A stretch of 64,000 nt of DNA from Haematococcus lacustris (GCA_030144725.1 JASKMD010000031.1:9211823-9275822); one strand, 5' to 3'. Counted from the stretch's first letter, positions 35,248 through 48,119 are shown. A program made the numbers and translations. Notes: a model not told the origin generated them from the letters alone.

Positions 35248-35593
35248 CACTCCTACAAATTAATCCCTGCGTCCGTCCCTGCGTGTTGACCGACCTTGTC
35301 CGATCGGGCTGAAATTTTGATGAATGGTAGTTTGCAGAATATAAAACATATTTTTCAGATAAAATTTATTAAACAAATCAAAGACGGCTGCGCTGTGGCC
35401 CTGTGGCTAGAGTGCAAGGATGAGTGCAGGGATAGGTTGCGGGCCACAGCGCAACAGCTGCTGATTTTTGCAAAATATTTTTCCTGCAAAATATGTTTTA
35501 TTTTTTGCAAACTACCATCTATCAAAATTCCAGCCCGATCGGACAAGGTTGGTAACACGCAGGGACGGACGCAGGGATTAATTTGTAGGAGTG
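35248..35593. mobile_element. Fold-back MITE, type I, copy 3
   Basis: The 4293-bp displaced twin of the copy at 30955; duplicated with the higher-order repeat rather than inserted anew. Confidence 0.92.
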
Positions 35594-37087
35594 CAGGGTC
35601 CTGGCACCTCACCACAGGGTCCTGGCACCTCACCACAGGGTCCTGGCACCTCACCACAGGGTCCTGGCACCTCACCACAGGGTCCTGGCACCTCACCACA
35701 GGGTCCTGGCACCACAGGGTCCTGGCACCTCACCACAGGGTTCTGGCCCACAGGGTCCTGGCACCTCACCATAGGGTCCTGGCACCACAGGGTCCTGGCA
35801 CCTCACCACAGGGTCCTGGCACCTCACCACAGGGTCCTGGCACCTCACCACAGGGTCCTGGCACCTCACCACAGGGTCCTGGCACCTCACCACAGGGTCC
35901 TGGCACCACAGGGTCCTGGCACCACAGGGTCCTGGCACCTCACCCCAGGGTCCTGGCCCACAGGGTCCTGGCACCTCACCACAGGGTCCTGGCACCACAG
36001 GGTCCTGGCACCTCACCACAGGGTCCTGGCCCACAGGGTCCTGGCCCACAGGGTCCTGGCACCTCACCACAGGGTCCTGGCCCACAGGGTCCTGGCACCT
36101 CACCACAGGGTCCTGGCCCACAGGGTCCTGGCACCTCACCACAGGGTCCTGGCCCACAGGGTCCTGGCACCTCACCACAGGGTCCTGGTAACACACCACA
36201 TAGTCCTGGCCCACAGGGTCCTGACACCACACCACCGGGTCCTGCTTCACTAACCCTCCACATATATTTAAGTGACCATTAGTGTTATTAACACCACACC
36301 CAAGGGGTCCTGCTGCACACCCACAGCGTCCTGCTACCACAGGGTCTTGGCACACACCCACAGGGTCCTGGCTGTAACGACTAATAGGAGCTCATGAGAT
36401 GACAACGTGCAACGCCTGTAGACTTATATGCACGTTACACTGGCCCACAGGGTCCTGCTGCACACTCACAGGGTCCTGGCCCCACACCACAGGGTCCAAG
36501 CCCACAGGGTCCTATTGCACACCCACGGGGTCCTACTGCACACCCACAGGGTCCTGCTACCACAGGGTCTTGGGACACACCCACAGGGTCCTGGCACCAC
36601 ACCACAGGGTCCTGGCCCACAGGGTCCTGCTGCACACTCACAGGGTCCTGGCACCACACCACAGGGTCCTGGCCCTCAGGGTCCTGCTGCACACTCACAG
36701 GGTCCTGGCACCACACCCACAAGGTCCTGGCCCATAGGTCCTGCTGCACACCCACAGGGTCCTACTGCACACCCACAAGGTCATGCTACCACAGGGTCCT
36801 GGCACACACCCACAGGGTCCTGGCACCACACCACAGGGTCCTGGCCCACAGGGTCCTGCTGCACACTCACAGGGTCCTGGCACCACACCACAGGGTCCTG
36901 GCCCACAGGGTCCTGCTACACACCCACAGGGTCCTGCTACACACCCACAGGGTCCTGCTACACACCCACAGGGTCCTGCTACCCACAGGGTTGTGCTACA
37001 CACCCACAGGGTCCTGTTACACACCCAAGGGGTCCTGCTGCACACCCACAGCGTCCTGCTACCACAGGGTCTTGGCACACACCCACA

Positions 37088-37433
37088 CACTCCTACAAAT
37101 TAATCCCTGCGTCCGTCCCTGCGTGTTGACCGACCTTGTCCGATCGGGCTGAAATTTTGATGAATGGTAGTTTGCAGAATATAAAACATATTTTTCAGAT
37201 AAAATTTATTAAAAAAATCAAAGGCGGCTGCGCTGTGGCCCTGTGGCTAGAGTGCAGGGATGAGTGCAGGGATAGGTTGCGGGCCACAGCGCAACAGCTG
37301 CTGATTTTTGCAAAATATTTTTCCTGCAAAATATGTTTTATTTTTTGCAAACTACCATCTATCAAAATTCCAGCCCGATCGGACAAGGTTGGTAACACGC
37401 AGGGACGGACGCAGGGATTAATTTGTAGGAGTG
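37088..37433. mobile_element. Fold-back MITE, type I, copy 4
   Basis: The 4293-bp displaced twin of the copy at 32795. Confidence 0.92.
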
Positions 37434-37690
37434 CAGGGTCCTGGCACCTCACCACAGGGTCCTGGCACCTCACCACAGGGTCCTGGCACCTCACCACAGG
37501 GTCCTGGCACCTCACCACAGGGTCCTGGCACCTCACCACAGGGTCCTGGCACCACAGGGTCCTGGCACCTCACCACAGGGTTCTGGCCCACAGGGTCCTG
37601 GCACCTCACCATAGGGTCCTGGCACCACAGGGTCCTGGCACCTCACCACAGGGTCCTGGCACCTCACCACAGGGTCCTGGCACCTCACCA

Positions 37691-38035
37691 CACTCCTACA
37701 ATTTAGTCCCTGCGTTTGTCCCTGCGTTCTACCGACCTTGTCCGATCGGGCTGAAAATTTGATAGATGGCAGTTTTCAGAAAATAAAACATATTTTTCAA
37801 GAAAAATATTTGGAAAAATCTAAAAGCTGTTGCGCTGTGGCCCGCAACCTATCCCTGCACTCATCCCTGCACCTACGCCCCAGGGCCACAGCGCAGCCGC
37901 CTTTGATTTTTTCAAAATATTTTTTCTGAAAAATAGGTTTTATTTTCTGCAAACTGCTATCTATCAAAATTTCAGCCCAATCGGACAAGGTCGGCAAAAC
38001 GCAGGGACAAACGCAGGGACTAAAGTCTAGGAGTG
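37691..38035. mobile_element. Fold-back MITE, type II, copy 2
   Basis: The 4293-bp displaced twin of the copy at 33398. Confidence 0.92.
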
Positions 38036-39696
38036 CACAGGGTCCTGGCACCTCACCACAGGGTCCTGGCACCTCACCACAGGGTCCTGGCACCACAGGG
38101 TCCTGGCACCACAGGGTCCTGGCACCTCACCCCAGGGTCCTGGCCCACAGGGTCCTGGCACCTCACCACAGGGTCCTGGCACCACAGGGTCCTGGCACCT
38201 CACCACAGGGTCCTGGCCCACAGGGTCCTGGCCCACAGGGTCCTGGCACCTCACCACAGGGTCCTGGCCCACAGGGTCCTGGCACCTCACCACAGGGTCC
38301 TGGCCCACAGGGTCCTGGCACCTCACCACAGGGTCCTGGCCCACAGGGTCCTGGCACCTCACCACAGGGTCCTGGCCCACAGGGTCCTGGCACCTCACCA
38401 CAGGGTCCTGGTAACACACCACATAGTCCTGGCCCACAGGGTCCTGACACCACACCACCGGGTCCTGCTTCACTAACCCTCCACATATATTTAAGTGACC
38501 ATTAGTGTTATTAACACCACACCCAAGGGGTCCTGCTGCACACCCACAGCGTCCTGCTACCACAGGGTCTTGGCACACACCCACAGGGTCCTGGCTGTAA
38601 CGACTAATAGGAGCTCATGAGATGACAACGTGCAACGCCTGTAGACTTATATGCACGTTACACTGGCCCACAGGGTCCTGCTGCACACTCACAGGGTCCT
38701 GGCCCCACACCACAGGGTCCAAGCCCACAGGGTCCTGTTGCACACCCACGGGGTCCTACTGCACACCCACAGGGTCCTGCTACCACAGGGTCTTGGGACA
38801 CACCCACAGGGTCCTGGCACCACACCACAGGGTCCTGGCCCACAGGGTCCTGCTGCACACTCACAGGGTCCTACAACTCACTCACAGGGTCCTGCTATCC
38901 AGGGGGTCCTGCTACCCACAGGGTCCCGCGACACACCCACAGGGTCCTGCTACCCACAAGGTCCTGCTGCACACCCGCAGGGTCCTGCTACACACCCACA
39001 AGGTCTTGCTACCCACAGGGTCCTGCTGCACACCCACAGGGTCCAAGCACCACACCACAGGGTCATGGCCCACAGGGTCCTGCTGCACACTCACAGGGTC
39101 CTGGCACCACACCACAGGGTCCTGGCCCTCAGGGTCCTGCTGCACACTCACAGGGTCCTGGCACCACACCCACAAGGTCCTGGCCCATAGGTCCTGCTGC
39201 ACACCCACAGGGTCCTACTGCACACCCACAAGGTCATGCTACCACAGGGTCCTGGCACACACCCACAGGGTCCTGGCCCCACACCACAGGGTCCTGGCCC
39301 ACAGGGTCCTGCTGCACACTCACAGGGTCCTGGCACCACACCACAGGGTCCTGGCCCACAGGGTCCTGCTACACACCCACAGGGTCCTGCTACACACCCA
39401 CAGGGTCCTGCTACACACCCACAGGGTCCTGCTACCCACAGGGTTGTGCTACACACCCACAGGGTCCTGTTACACACCCAAGGGGTCCTGCTGCACACCC
39501 ACAGCGTCCTGCTACCACAGGGTCTTGGCACACACCCACAGGGTCCTGGCACCTCACCACAGGGTCCTGGCCCACAGGGTCCTACTGCACACCCACAGGG
39601 TCCTGCTACACACCCACAGGGTTCAGCTACACACCCACAGGGTCCTGCTGAACACCCACAGGGTTCTGCTACACACCCACAGGGTCCTGCTACCCA

Positions 39697-40041
39697 CACT
39701 CCTACAATTTAGTCCCTGCGTTTGTCCCTGCGTTCTACCGACCTTGTCCGATCGGGCTGGAAATTTGATAGATGGCAGTTTTCAGAAAATAAAACATATT
39801 TTCCAAGAAAAATAATTGGAAAAATCCAAAAACTGCTGCGCTGTGGCCCGCAACCTATCCCTGCACTTATCCCTGCACCTACGCCCCAGGGCCGCAGCGC
39901 AGCCGCCTTTGATTTTTTCAAAATATTGTTTCTGAAAAATATGTTTTATTTTCTGCAAACTACCATCTATCAAAATTTTAGCCCGATCGGACAAGGTCGG
40001 TAGAACGCAGGGACAAACGCAGGGACTAAATTGTAGGAGTG
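39697..40041. mobile_element. Fold-back MITE, type II, copy 3, with an empty-site match nearby
   Basis: It interrupts CTACCCA/CAGGGTTGTGCT. The uninterrupted sequence CTACCCACAGGGTTGTGCT is present at about 39430-39448 in the same array. Comparing the two shows a 2-bp duplication, CA (39695-39696 and 40042-40043). Confidence 0.92.
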
Positions 40042-41773
40042 CACAGGGTTGTGCTCCACACCCACAGGGTCCTGTTACACACCCAAGGGGTCCTGTTGCA
40101 CACCCACAGCGTCCTGCTACCACAGGGCTTTGGCACACACCCACAGGGTCCTGGCACCTCACCACAGGTTCCTGGCACCTCACCACAGGGTCCTGGCACC
40201 TCACCACAGGGTCCTGGCACCTCACCACAGGGTCCTGGCACCTCACCACAGGGTCCTGGCACCACAGGGTCCTGGCACCTCACCACAGGGTTCTGGCCCA
40301 CAGGGTCCAGGCACCTCACCATAGGGTCCTGGCACCACAGGGTCCTGGCACCTCACCACAGGGTCCTGGCACCTCACCACAGGGTCCTGGCACCTCACCA
40401 CAGGGTCCTGGCACCTCACCACAGGGTCCTGGCACCTCACCACAGGGTCCTGGCACCACAGGGTCCTGGCACCACAGGGTCCTGGCACCTCACCCCAGGG
40501 TCCTGGCCCACAGGGTCCTGGCACCTCACCACAGGGTCCTGGCACAACAGGGTCCTGGCACCTCACCACAGGGTCCTGGCCCACAGGGTCCTGGCACCTC
40601 ACCACAGGGTCCTGGCCCACAGGGTCCTGGCACCTCACCACAGGGTCCTGGCCCACAGGGTCCTAGCACCTCACCACAGGGTCCTGGCCCACAGGGTCCT
40701 GGCACCTCACCACAGGGTCCTGGCCCACAGGGTCCTGGCACCTCACCACAGGGTCCTGGTAACACACCACATAGTCCTGGCCCACAGGGTCCTGACACCA
40801 CACCACAGGGTCCTGCTTCACTAACCCTCCACATATATTTAAGTGACCATTAGTGTTATTAACACCACACCCAAGGGGTCCTGCTGCACACCCACAGCGT
40901 CCTGCTACCACAGGGTCTTGGCACACACCCACAGGGTCCTGGCTGTAACGACTAATAGGAGCTCATGAGATGACAACGTGCAACGCCTGTAGACTTATAT
41001 GCACGTTACACTGGCCCACAGGGTCCTGCTGCACACTCACAGGGTCCTGGCACCACACCACAGGGTCCTGGCCCACAGGGTCCTGCTGCACACTCACAGG
41101 GTCCTACAACTCACTCACAGGGTCCTGCTATCCAGGGGGTCCTGCTACCCACAGGGTCCCGCGACACACCCACAGGGTCCTGCTACCCACAAGGTCCTGC
41201 TGCACACCCGCAGGGTCCTGCTACACACCCACAAGGTCTTGCTACCCACAGGGTCCTGCTGCACACCCACAGGGTCCAAGCACCACACCACAGGGTCATG
41301 GCCCACAGGGTCCTGCTGCACACTCACAGGGTCCTGGCACCACACCACAGGGTCCTGGCCCTCAGGGTCCTGCTGCACACTCACAGGGTCCTGGCACCAC
41401 ACCCACAAGGTCCTGGCCCATAGGTCCTGCTGCACACCCACAGGGTCCTACTGCACACCCACAAGGTCATGCTACCACAGGGTCCTGGCACACACCCACA
41501 GGGTCCTGGCACCACACCACAGGGTCCTGGCCCACAGGGTCCTGCTGCACACTCACAGGGTCCTGGCACCACACCACAGGGTCCTGGCCCACAGGGTCCT
41601 GCTACACACCCACAGGGTCCTGCTACACACCCACAGGGTCCTGCTACACACCCACAGGGTCCTGCTACCCACAGGGTTGTGCTTCACACCCACAGGGTCC
41701 TGTTACACACCCAAGGGGTCCTGCTGCACACCCACAGCGTCCTGCTACCACAGGGTCTTGGCACACACCCACA

Positions 41774-42119
41774 CACTCCTACAAATTAATCCATGCGTCC
41801 GTCCCTGCGTGTTGACCGACCTTGTCCGATCGGGCTGAAATTTTGATGAATGGTAGTTTGCAGAATATAAAACATATTTTTCAGATAAAATTTATTAAAA
41901 AAATCAAAGGCGGCTGCGCTGTGGCCCTGTGGCTAGAGTGCAGGGATGAGTGCAGGGATAGGTTGCGGGCCACAGCGCAACAGCTGCTGATTTTTGCAAA
42001 ATATTTTTCCTGCAAAATATGTTTTATTTTTTGCAAACTACCATCTATCAAAATTCCAGCCCGATCGGACAAGGTTGGTAACACGCAGGGACGGACGCAG
42101 GGATTAATTTGTAGGAGTG
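41774..42119. mobile_element. Fold-back MITE, type I, copy 5
   Basis: Same as the copy at 32795 apart from a change near the start (CATGCGTCC for CCTGCGTCC). Confidence 0.92.
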
Positions 42120-43879
42120 CAGGGTCCTGGCACCTCACCACAGGGTCCTGGCACCTCACCACAGGGTCCTGGCACCTCACCACAAGGTCCTGGCACCTCA
42201 CCACAGGGTCCTGGCACCTCACCACAGGGTCCTGGCACCACAGGGTCCTGGCACCTCACCACAGGGTTCTGGCCCACAGGGTCCTGGCACCTCACCATAG
42301 GGTCCTGGCACCACAGGGTCCTGGCACCTCACCACAGGGTCCTGGCACCTCACCACAGGGTCCTGGCACCTCACCACAGGGTCCTGGCACCTCACCACAG
42401 GGTCCTGGCACCTCACCACAGGGTCCTGGCACCACAGGGTCCTGGCACCACAGGGTCCTGGCACCTCACCCCAGGGTCCTGGCCCACAGGGTCCTGGCAC
42501 CTCACCACAGGGTCCTGGCACCACAGGGTCCTGGCACCTCACCACAGGGTCCTGGCCCACAGGGTCCTGGCCCACAGGGTCCTGGCACCTCACCACAGGG
42601 TCCTGGCCCACAGGGTCCTGGCACCTCACCACAGGGTCCTGGCCCACAGGGTCCTGGCACCTCACCACAGGGTCCTGGCCCACAGGGTCCTGGCACCTCA
42701 CCACAGGGTCCTGGCCCACAGGGTCCTGGCACCTCACCACAGGGTCCTGGTAACACACCACATAGTCCTGGCCCACAGGGTCCTGACACCACACCACCGG
42801 GTCCTGCTTCACTAACCCTCCACATATATTTAAGTGACCATTAGTGTTATTAACACCACACCCAAGGGGTCCTGCTGCACACCCACAGCGTCCTGCTACC
42901 ACAGGGTCTTGGCACACACCCACAGGGTCCTGGCTGTAACGACTAATAGGAGCTCATGAGATGACAACGTGCAACGCCTGTAGACTTATATGCACGTTAC
43001 ACTGGCCCACAGGGTCCTGCTGCACACTCACAGGGTCCTGGCCCCACACCACAGGGTCCAAGCCCACAGGGTCCTGTTGCACACCCACGGGGTCCTACTG
43101 CACACCCACAGGGTCCTGCTACCACAGGGTCTTGGGACACACCCACAGGGTCCTGGCACCACACCACAGGGTCCTGGCCCACAGGGTCCTGCTGCACACT
43201 CACAGGGTCCTACAACTCACTCACAGGGTCCTGCTATCCAGGGGGTCCTGCTACCCACAGGGTCCCGCGACACACCCACAGGGTCCTGCTACCCACAAGG
43301 TCCTGCTGCACACCCGCAGGGTCCTGCTACACACCCACAAGGTCTTGCTACCCACAGGGTCCTGCTGCACACCCACAGGGTCCAAGCACCACACCACAGG
43401 GTCATGGCCCACAGGGTCCTGCTGCACACTCACAGGGTCCTGGCACCACACCACAGGGTCCTGGCCCTCAGGGTCCTGCTGCACACTCACAGGGTCCTGG
43501 CACCACACCCACAAGGTCCTGGCCCATAGGTCCCGCTGCACACCCACAGGGTCCTACTGCACACCCACAAGGTCATGCTACCACAGGGTCCTGGCACACA
43601 CCCACAGGGTCCTGGCACCACACCACAGGGTCCTGGCCCACAGGGTCCTGCTGCACACTCACAGGGTCCTGGCACCACACCACAGGGTCCTGGCCCACAG
43701 GGTCCTGCTACACACCCACAGGGTCCTGCTACACACCCACAGGGTCCTGCTACACACCCACAGGGTCCTGCTACCCACAGGGTTGTGCTACACACCCACA
43801 GGGTCCTGTTACACACCCAAGGGGTCCTGCTGCACACCCACAGCGTCCTGCTACCACAGGGTCTTGGCACACACCCACA

Positions 43880-44225
43880 CACTCCTACAAATTAATCCCT
43901 GCGTCCGTCCCTGCGTGTTGACCGACCTTGTCCGATCGGGCTGAAATTTTGATGAATGGTAGTTTGCAGAATATAAAACATATTTTTCAGATAAAATTTA
44001 TTAAAAAAATCAAAGGCGGCTGCGCTGTGGCCCTGTGGCTAGAGTGCAGGGATGAGTGCAGGGATAGGTTGCGGGCCACAGCGCAACAGCTGCTGATTTT
44101 TGCAAAATATTTTTCCTGCAAAATATGTTTTATTTTTTGCAAACTACCATCTATCAAAATTCCAGCCCGATCGGACAAGGTTGGTAACACGCAGGGACGG
44201 ACGCAGGGATTAATTTGTAGGAGTG
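43880..44225. mobile_element. Fold-back MITE, type I, copy 6
   Basis: Type I copy with CA flanks in a later block of the array; only 42 bp of minisatellite separate it from the type III copy that follows. Confidence 0.92.
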
Positions 44226-44267
44226 CAGGGTCCTGGCACCTCACCACAGGGTCCTGGCACCTCACCA

Positions 44268-44506
44268 CACTCCTACAAATTAATCCCTGCGTTTTTCCCT
44301 GCGTTTTAGGCCAACCTTGTCCGATTGGACTGAAAATTTGATAGATGGTATTTTGCAGAAAATAAAACATATTGTTTTTTGAAAACTTTTCTCAAAAAAC
44401 AATATGTTTTATTTTCTGCAAAACACCATCTATCAAAATTTTAGTCCAATCGGACAAGGTTGGCCTAAAACGCAGGGAAAAACGCAGGGATTAATTTGTA
44501 GGAGTG
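44268..44506. mobile_element. Fold-back MITE, type III (almost a complete palindrome)
   Basis: 239 bp. Two arms of about 110 bp are nearly perfect reverse complements: CACTCCTACAAATTAATC and GATTAATTTGTAGGAGTG at the ends, AACATATTG and CAATATGTT near the centre. The central loop is only about 20 bp (TTTTTTGAAAACTTTTCTC). The GC-rich centre of types I and II is missing. CA duplication on both sides. Confidence 0.9.
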
Positions 44507-45829
44507 CACAGGGTCCTGGCACCTCACCACAGGGTCCTGGCACCTCACCACAGGGTCCTGGCACCTCACCACAGGGTCCTGGCACCACAGGGTCCTGGCA
44601 CCTCACCACAGGGTTCTGGCCCACAGGGTCCTGGCACCTCACCATAGGGTCCTGGCACCACAGGGTCCTGGCACCTCACCACAGGGTCCTGGCACCTCAC
44701 CACAGGGTCCTGGCACCTCACCACAGGGTCCTGGCACCTCACCACAGAGTCCTGGCACCTCACCACAGGGTCCTGGCACCACAGGGTCCTGGCACCACAG
44801 GGTCCTGGCACCTCACCCCAGGGTCCTGGCCCACAGGGTCCTGGCACCTCACCACAGGGTCCTGGCACCACAGGGTCCTGGCACCTCACCACAGGGTCCT
44901 GGCCCACAGGGTCCTGGCCCACAGGGTCCTGGCACCTCACCACAGGGTCCTGGCCCACAGGGTCCTGGCACCTCACCACAGGGTCCTGGCCCACAGGGTC
45001 CTGGCACCTCACCACAGGGTCCTGGCCCACAGGGTCCTGGCACCTCACCACAGGGTCCTGGCCCACAGGGTCCTGGCACCTCACCACAGGGTCCTGGTAA
45101 CACACCACATAGTCCTGGCCCACAGGGTCCTGACACCACACCACCGGGTCCTGCTTCACTAACCCTCCACATATATTTAAGTGACCATTAGTGTTATTAA
45201 CACCACACCCAAGGGGTCCTGCTGCACACCCACAGCGTCCTGCTACAACAGGGTCTTGGCACACACCCACAGGGTCCTGGCTGTAACGACTAATAGGAGC
45301 TCATGAGATGACAACGTGCAACGCCTGTAGACTTATATGCACGTTACACTGGCCCACAGGGTCCTGCTGCACACTCACAGGGTCCTGGCCCCACACCACA
45401 GGGTCCAAGCCCACAGGGTCCTGTTGCACACCCACGGGGTCCTACTACACACCCACAGGGTCCTGCTACCACAGGGTCTTGGGACACACCCACAGGGTCC
45501 TGGCACCACACCACAGGGTCCTGGCCCACAGGGTCCTGCTGCACACTCACAGGGTCCTGGCACCACACCACAGGGTCCTGGCCCACAGGGTCCTACTGCA
45601 CACCCACAGGGTCCTGCTACACACCCACAGGGTTCTGCTACACACCCACAGGGTCCTGCTGAACACCCACAGGGTTCTGCTACACACCCACAGGGTCCTG
45701 GCACACACCCACAGGGTCCCGTTGCACTGACGCTCCATAGGGTCCTGGCACACACCCACAGTGTCCTGCTGCTCTGACCCTCCACATATATTTAAGTGAC
45801 CATTAGTGTTATAAATTCAACTATGCGTA

Positions 45830-46110
45830 CACTCCTACAAATTAATCCCTGCGTCCGTCCCTGCGTGTTGACCGACCTTGTCCGATCGGGCTGAAAAAGG
45901 CGGCTGCGTTGTGGCCCTGTGGCTAGAGTGCAGGGATGAGTGCAGGGATAGGTTGCGGGCCACAGCGCAACAGCTGCTGATTTTTTTAAAATATTTTTCT
46001 TGCAAAATATGTTTTATTTGCTGCAAACTACCATCTATTAATATTTCAGCCCGATCGGACAAGGTTGGTCAACACGCAGGGACGGACGCAGGGATTAATT
46101 TGTAGGAGTG
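45830..46110. mobile_element. Fold-back MITE, type I, copy 7, shortened
   Basis: 281 bp. One arm has an internal deletion (GGGCTGAAAAAGGCGGC). It lies outside the minisatellite and is flanked by TA on both sides (GCGTA/element/TATC), so the target dinucleotide need not be CA. Confidence 0.9.
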
Positions 46111-47335
46111 TATCTTGATGCAACTATGCGTGCTACAACTGCAACCATGCTGCATTTACTGCTCCCCTTGCCCTATCACCCCCCGCCTATCTCTATAACA
46201 CGGTATGCCCTAAGGTTACAAAATAATCAGGCTGCATGGAGGCTTGCATGAAGTTCTTGCAAAGGAACTGCGAAGGAAGAAAAGGAATCACGCAGGAATG
46301 CAGGCTTCCCCGCCAAGCTGGCGTTAGCCGCCGGGAGCAGCCAACAGGGGATCGCAGCCAAGAGGGTAACTACGAGCCAGTAACGACGACACCTTAAGCG
46401 GGTAGCAGGACCCGACGAAGCGTCAGAAAAGGCGCAGAATGAGCCAAGTTTCGTCCGACCCCAAGCGAGGTCAAGATGACGCGATGGGAGGCGCAGCAGG
46501 TAGACGCAGGCCTTCTCTGCTTCTCCTCGTTGCTATCTTGACCCTGCCCTCCACTGCCCTGCCCTGCCCTACCAAAGCCACCCCGAGCCGCTTGTCAATC
46601 CACCCAAAAGGCACCATAAGCGGTGACCGTGCAGGCAGGTTGGCTCCGGGCACAAGCCCAAATCTGCGCGACAGCTGGTGCAACCGGCCTAGCCTAAGCT
46701 CGTCCCCTGGGCATATGCCTGCAGGCCCTGAGCCTGACGCGCCGGAACCGGAGTTCTCCCTGGCATCCGGCTCGACAGAGCTCAGCATAGCGCTTACTGA
46801 GTATTGTAAGAACCTGCAACTCCTCCCTCAGGGCCATCCCACATCTCAGCGTGCTCTGTAAGCATTCCGCACGGAAAGTGGCACGCCGAGATCTGTCGCT
46901 CCCTACCAAAGCGGGTCGCGCTCCGCCCACCCTAAGCATAACACGCTGAATACTGAGAGCTGCCGACTAGTCATCGCCAGCGTATGCGACGCCTTCCTAG
47001 AAGGGTACGTGCTGGGCCCATTGAGCCACTTGTTGGGTAACCTGTCAACCCTAACCCTCAAAGATATGCACTACACCGAGCTACACTACACAGGTGATGT
47101 TGTCCAACCCATACAAGTGCATACAGGTGACCAACCAAGAATCATAGCAACGCCACACTGTCCCACTACTTGCCATCCTGCAGCCCTTGTCCCCTGTCCC
47201 CTCCACCCCCCTCGGCCTGTGAGACCTTGCCATACAGATCATAAAGCTCTCAGCCCCCTCCTCCTGCCACCCCTGCCCCTCTGCACCCCTCAGCCCCTAC
47301 TGACCTGGCAACCAAGCCACCATGGCCACTAGGGG
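46111..47335. other. Spacer, no convincing gene
   Basis: An open frame at 46439-46861 (140 codons) starts with a basic N-terminus and a hydrophobic stretch (LLLLVAILTL), but has no recognised domain and no visible splice context. I leave it unannotated as a gene. A pyrimidine-rich run (CCCCTCCTCCTGCCACCCC) leads into the CCCCG block. Confidence 0.4.
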
Positions 47336-47968
47336 CCGCCCCGCCCCGCCCCGCCCCGCCCCGCCCCGCCCCGCCCCGCCCCGCCCCGCCCCGCCCCGCC
47401 CCGCCCCGCCCCGCCCCGCCCCGCCCCGCCCCGCCCCGCCCCGCCCCGCCCCGCCCCGCCCCGCCCCGCCCCGCCCCGCCCCGCCCCGCCCCGCCCCGCC
47501 CCGCCCCGCCCCGCCCCGCCCCGCCCCGCCCCGCCCCGCCCCGCCCCGCCCCGCCCCGCCCCGCCCCGCCCCGCCCCGCCCCGCCCCGCCCCGCCCCGCC
47601 CCGCCCCGCCCCGCCCCGCCCCGCCCCGCCCCGCCCCGCCCCGCCCCGCCCCGCCCCGCCCCGCCCCGCCCCGCCCCGCCCCGCCCCGCCCCGCCCCGCC
47701 CCGCCCCGCCCCGCCCCGCCCCGCCCCGCCCCGCCCCGCCCCGCCCCGCCCCGCCCCGCCCCGCCCCGCCCCGCCCCGCCCCGCCCCGCCCCGCCCCGCC
47801 CCGCCCCGCCCCGCCCCGCCCCGCCCCGCCCCGCCCCGCCCCGCCCCGCCCCGCCCCGCCCCGCCCCGCCCCGCCCCGCCCCGCCCCGCCCCGCCCCGCC
47901 CCGCCCCGCCCCGCCCCGCCCCGCCCCGCCCCGCCCCGCCCCGCCCCGCCCCGCCCCGCCCCGCCCCG
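47336..47968. repeat. (CCCCG)n microsatellite, about 126 units, 633 bp of pure G+C
   Basis: Uninterrupted pentamer, 100 percent G+C. The opposite strand is (CGGGG)n, four-G runs with 1-nt loops, an ideal G-quadruplex former. It is followed by a direct repeat of GTATGGAAGTGGC (47969-47996). Six frames are open (PRPAP, AGRGG) without meaning. Confidence 0.97.
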
Positions 47969-48119
47969 TGGGTATGGAAGTGGCGTATGGAAGTGGCCAG
48001 CCCTTGCACATGAGTGGTCCGATGCCCAAGCTAATCGCAAAGATGTCCCTTGTTTGCTGCAGGTCCCACGGTCAGCCCCCCATTCTTCCCCCCTTCCTCC
48101 TTCCCCCTTCCCTACCCTC

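Larger units (their letters stand above)
31003..35295. repeat. One 4293-bp higher-order repeat unit (first copy)
   Basis: This segment is repeated from 35296 onwards with the same internal order: MITE, minisatellite, landmark, minisatellite, MITE, minisatellite, MITE, landmark. It includes MITE copies inserted before the duplication. The near identity points to very recent amplification, or to assembly collapse or expansion next to the gap. Confidence 0.85.
30559..45780. repeat. 15-kb minisatellite, core CACAGGGTCCTGG, organised as higher-order repeats
   Basis: The core ACAGGGTCCTG is joined by interchangeable links: GCACCTCACC, GCCC, GCACC, CTACACACCC, CTGCACACTC. This gives units of 15, 16 and 21 bp. 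A unique landmark (GTAACGACTAATAGGAGCTC then GACTTATATGCACGTTACAC) recurs seven times, with its ATGACAACG at 32106, 34329, 36399, 38622, 40970, 42961 and 45308. This defines blocks of 2223, 2070, 2223, 2348, 1991 and 2347 bp. The first two blocks (4293 bp) are copied almost exactly: landmarks between 31.0 and 34.9 kb recur at +4293. A second landmark, CCACATATATTTAAGTGACC, precedes each. Nearly every frame is open on both strands because the units lack stop words; I see no gene. Confidence 0.95.

Noticed and set aside
30559..45780. Dozens of 60-400-codon ORFs on both strands with repeats such as GPGTSPQ, HHRVLAP and VRCQDPV
   Set aside because: They are translations of one stop-poor minisatellite in all frames, repeat with its period, and change frame with unit length; no start, splice or domain evidence.
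30559..45780. CRISPR-like array of repeats and spacers
   Set aside because: Units are contiguous and variable without unique spacers, and the genome is eukaryotic.
46439..46861. 140-codon ORF with a hydrophobic N-terminus
   Set aside because: No recognised domain and no splice or neighbour support; length is not exceptional at this GC content.
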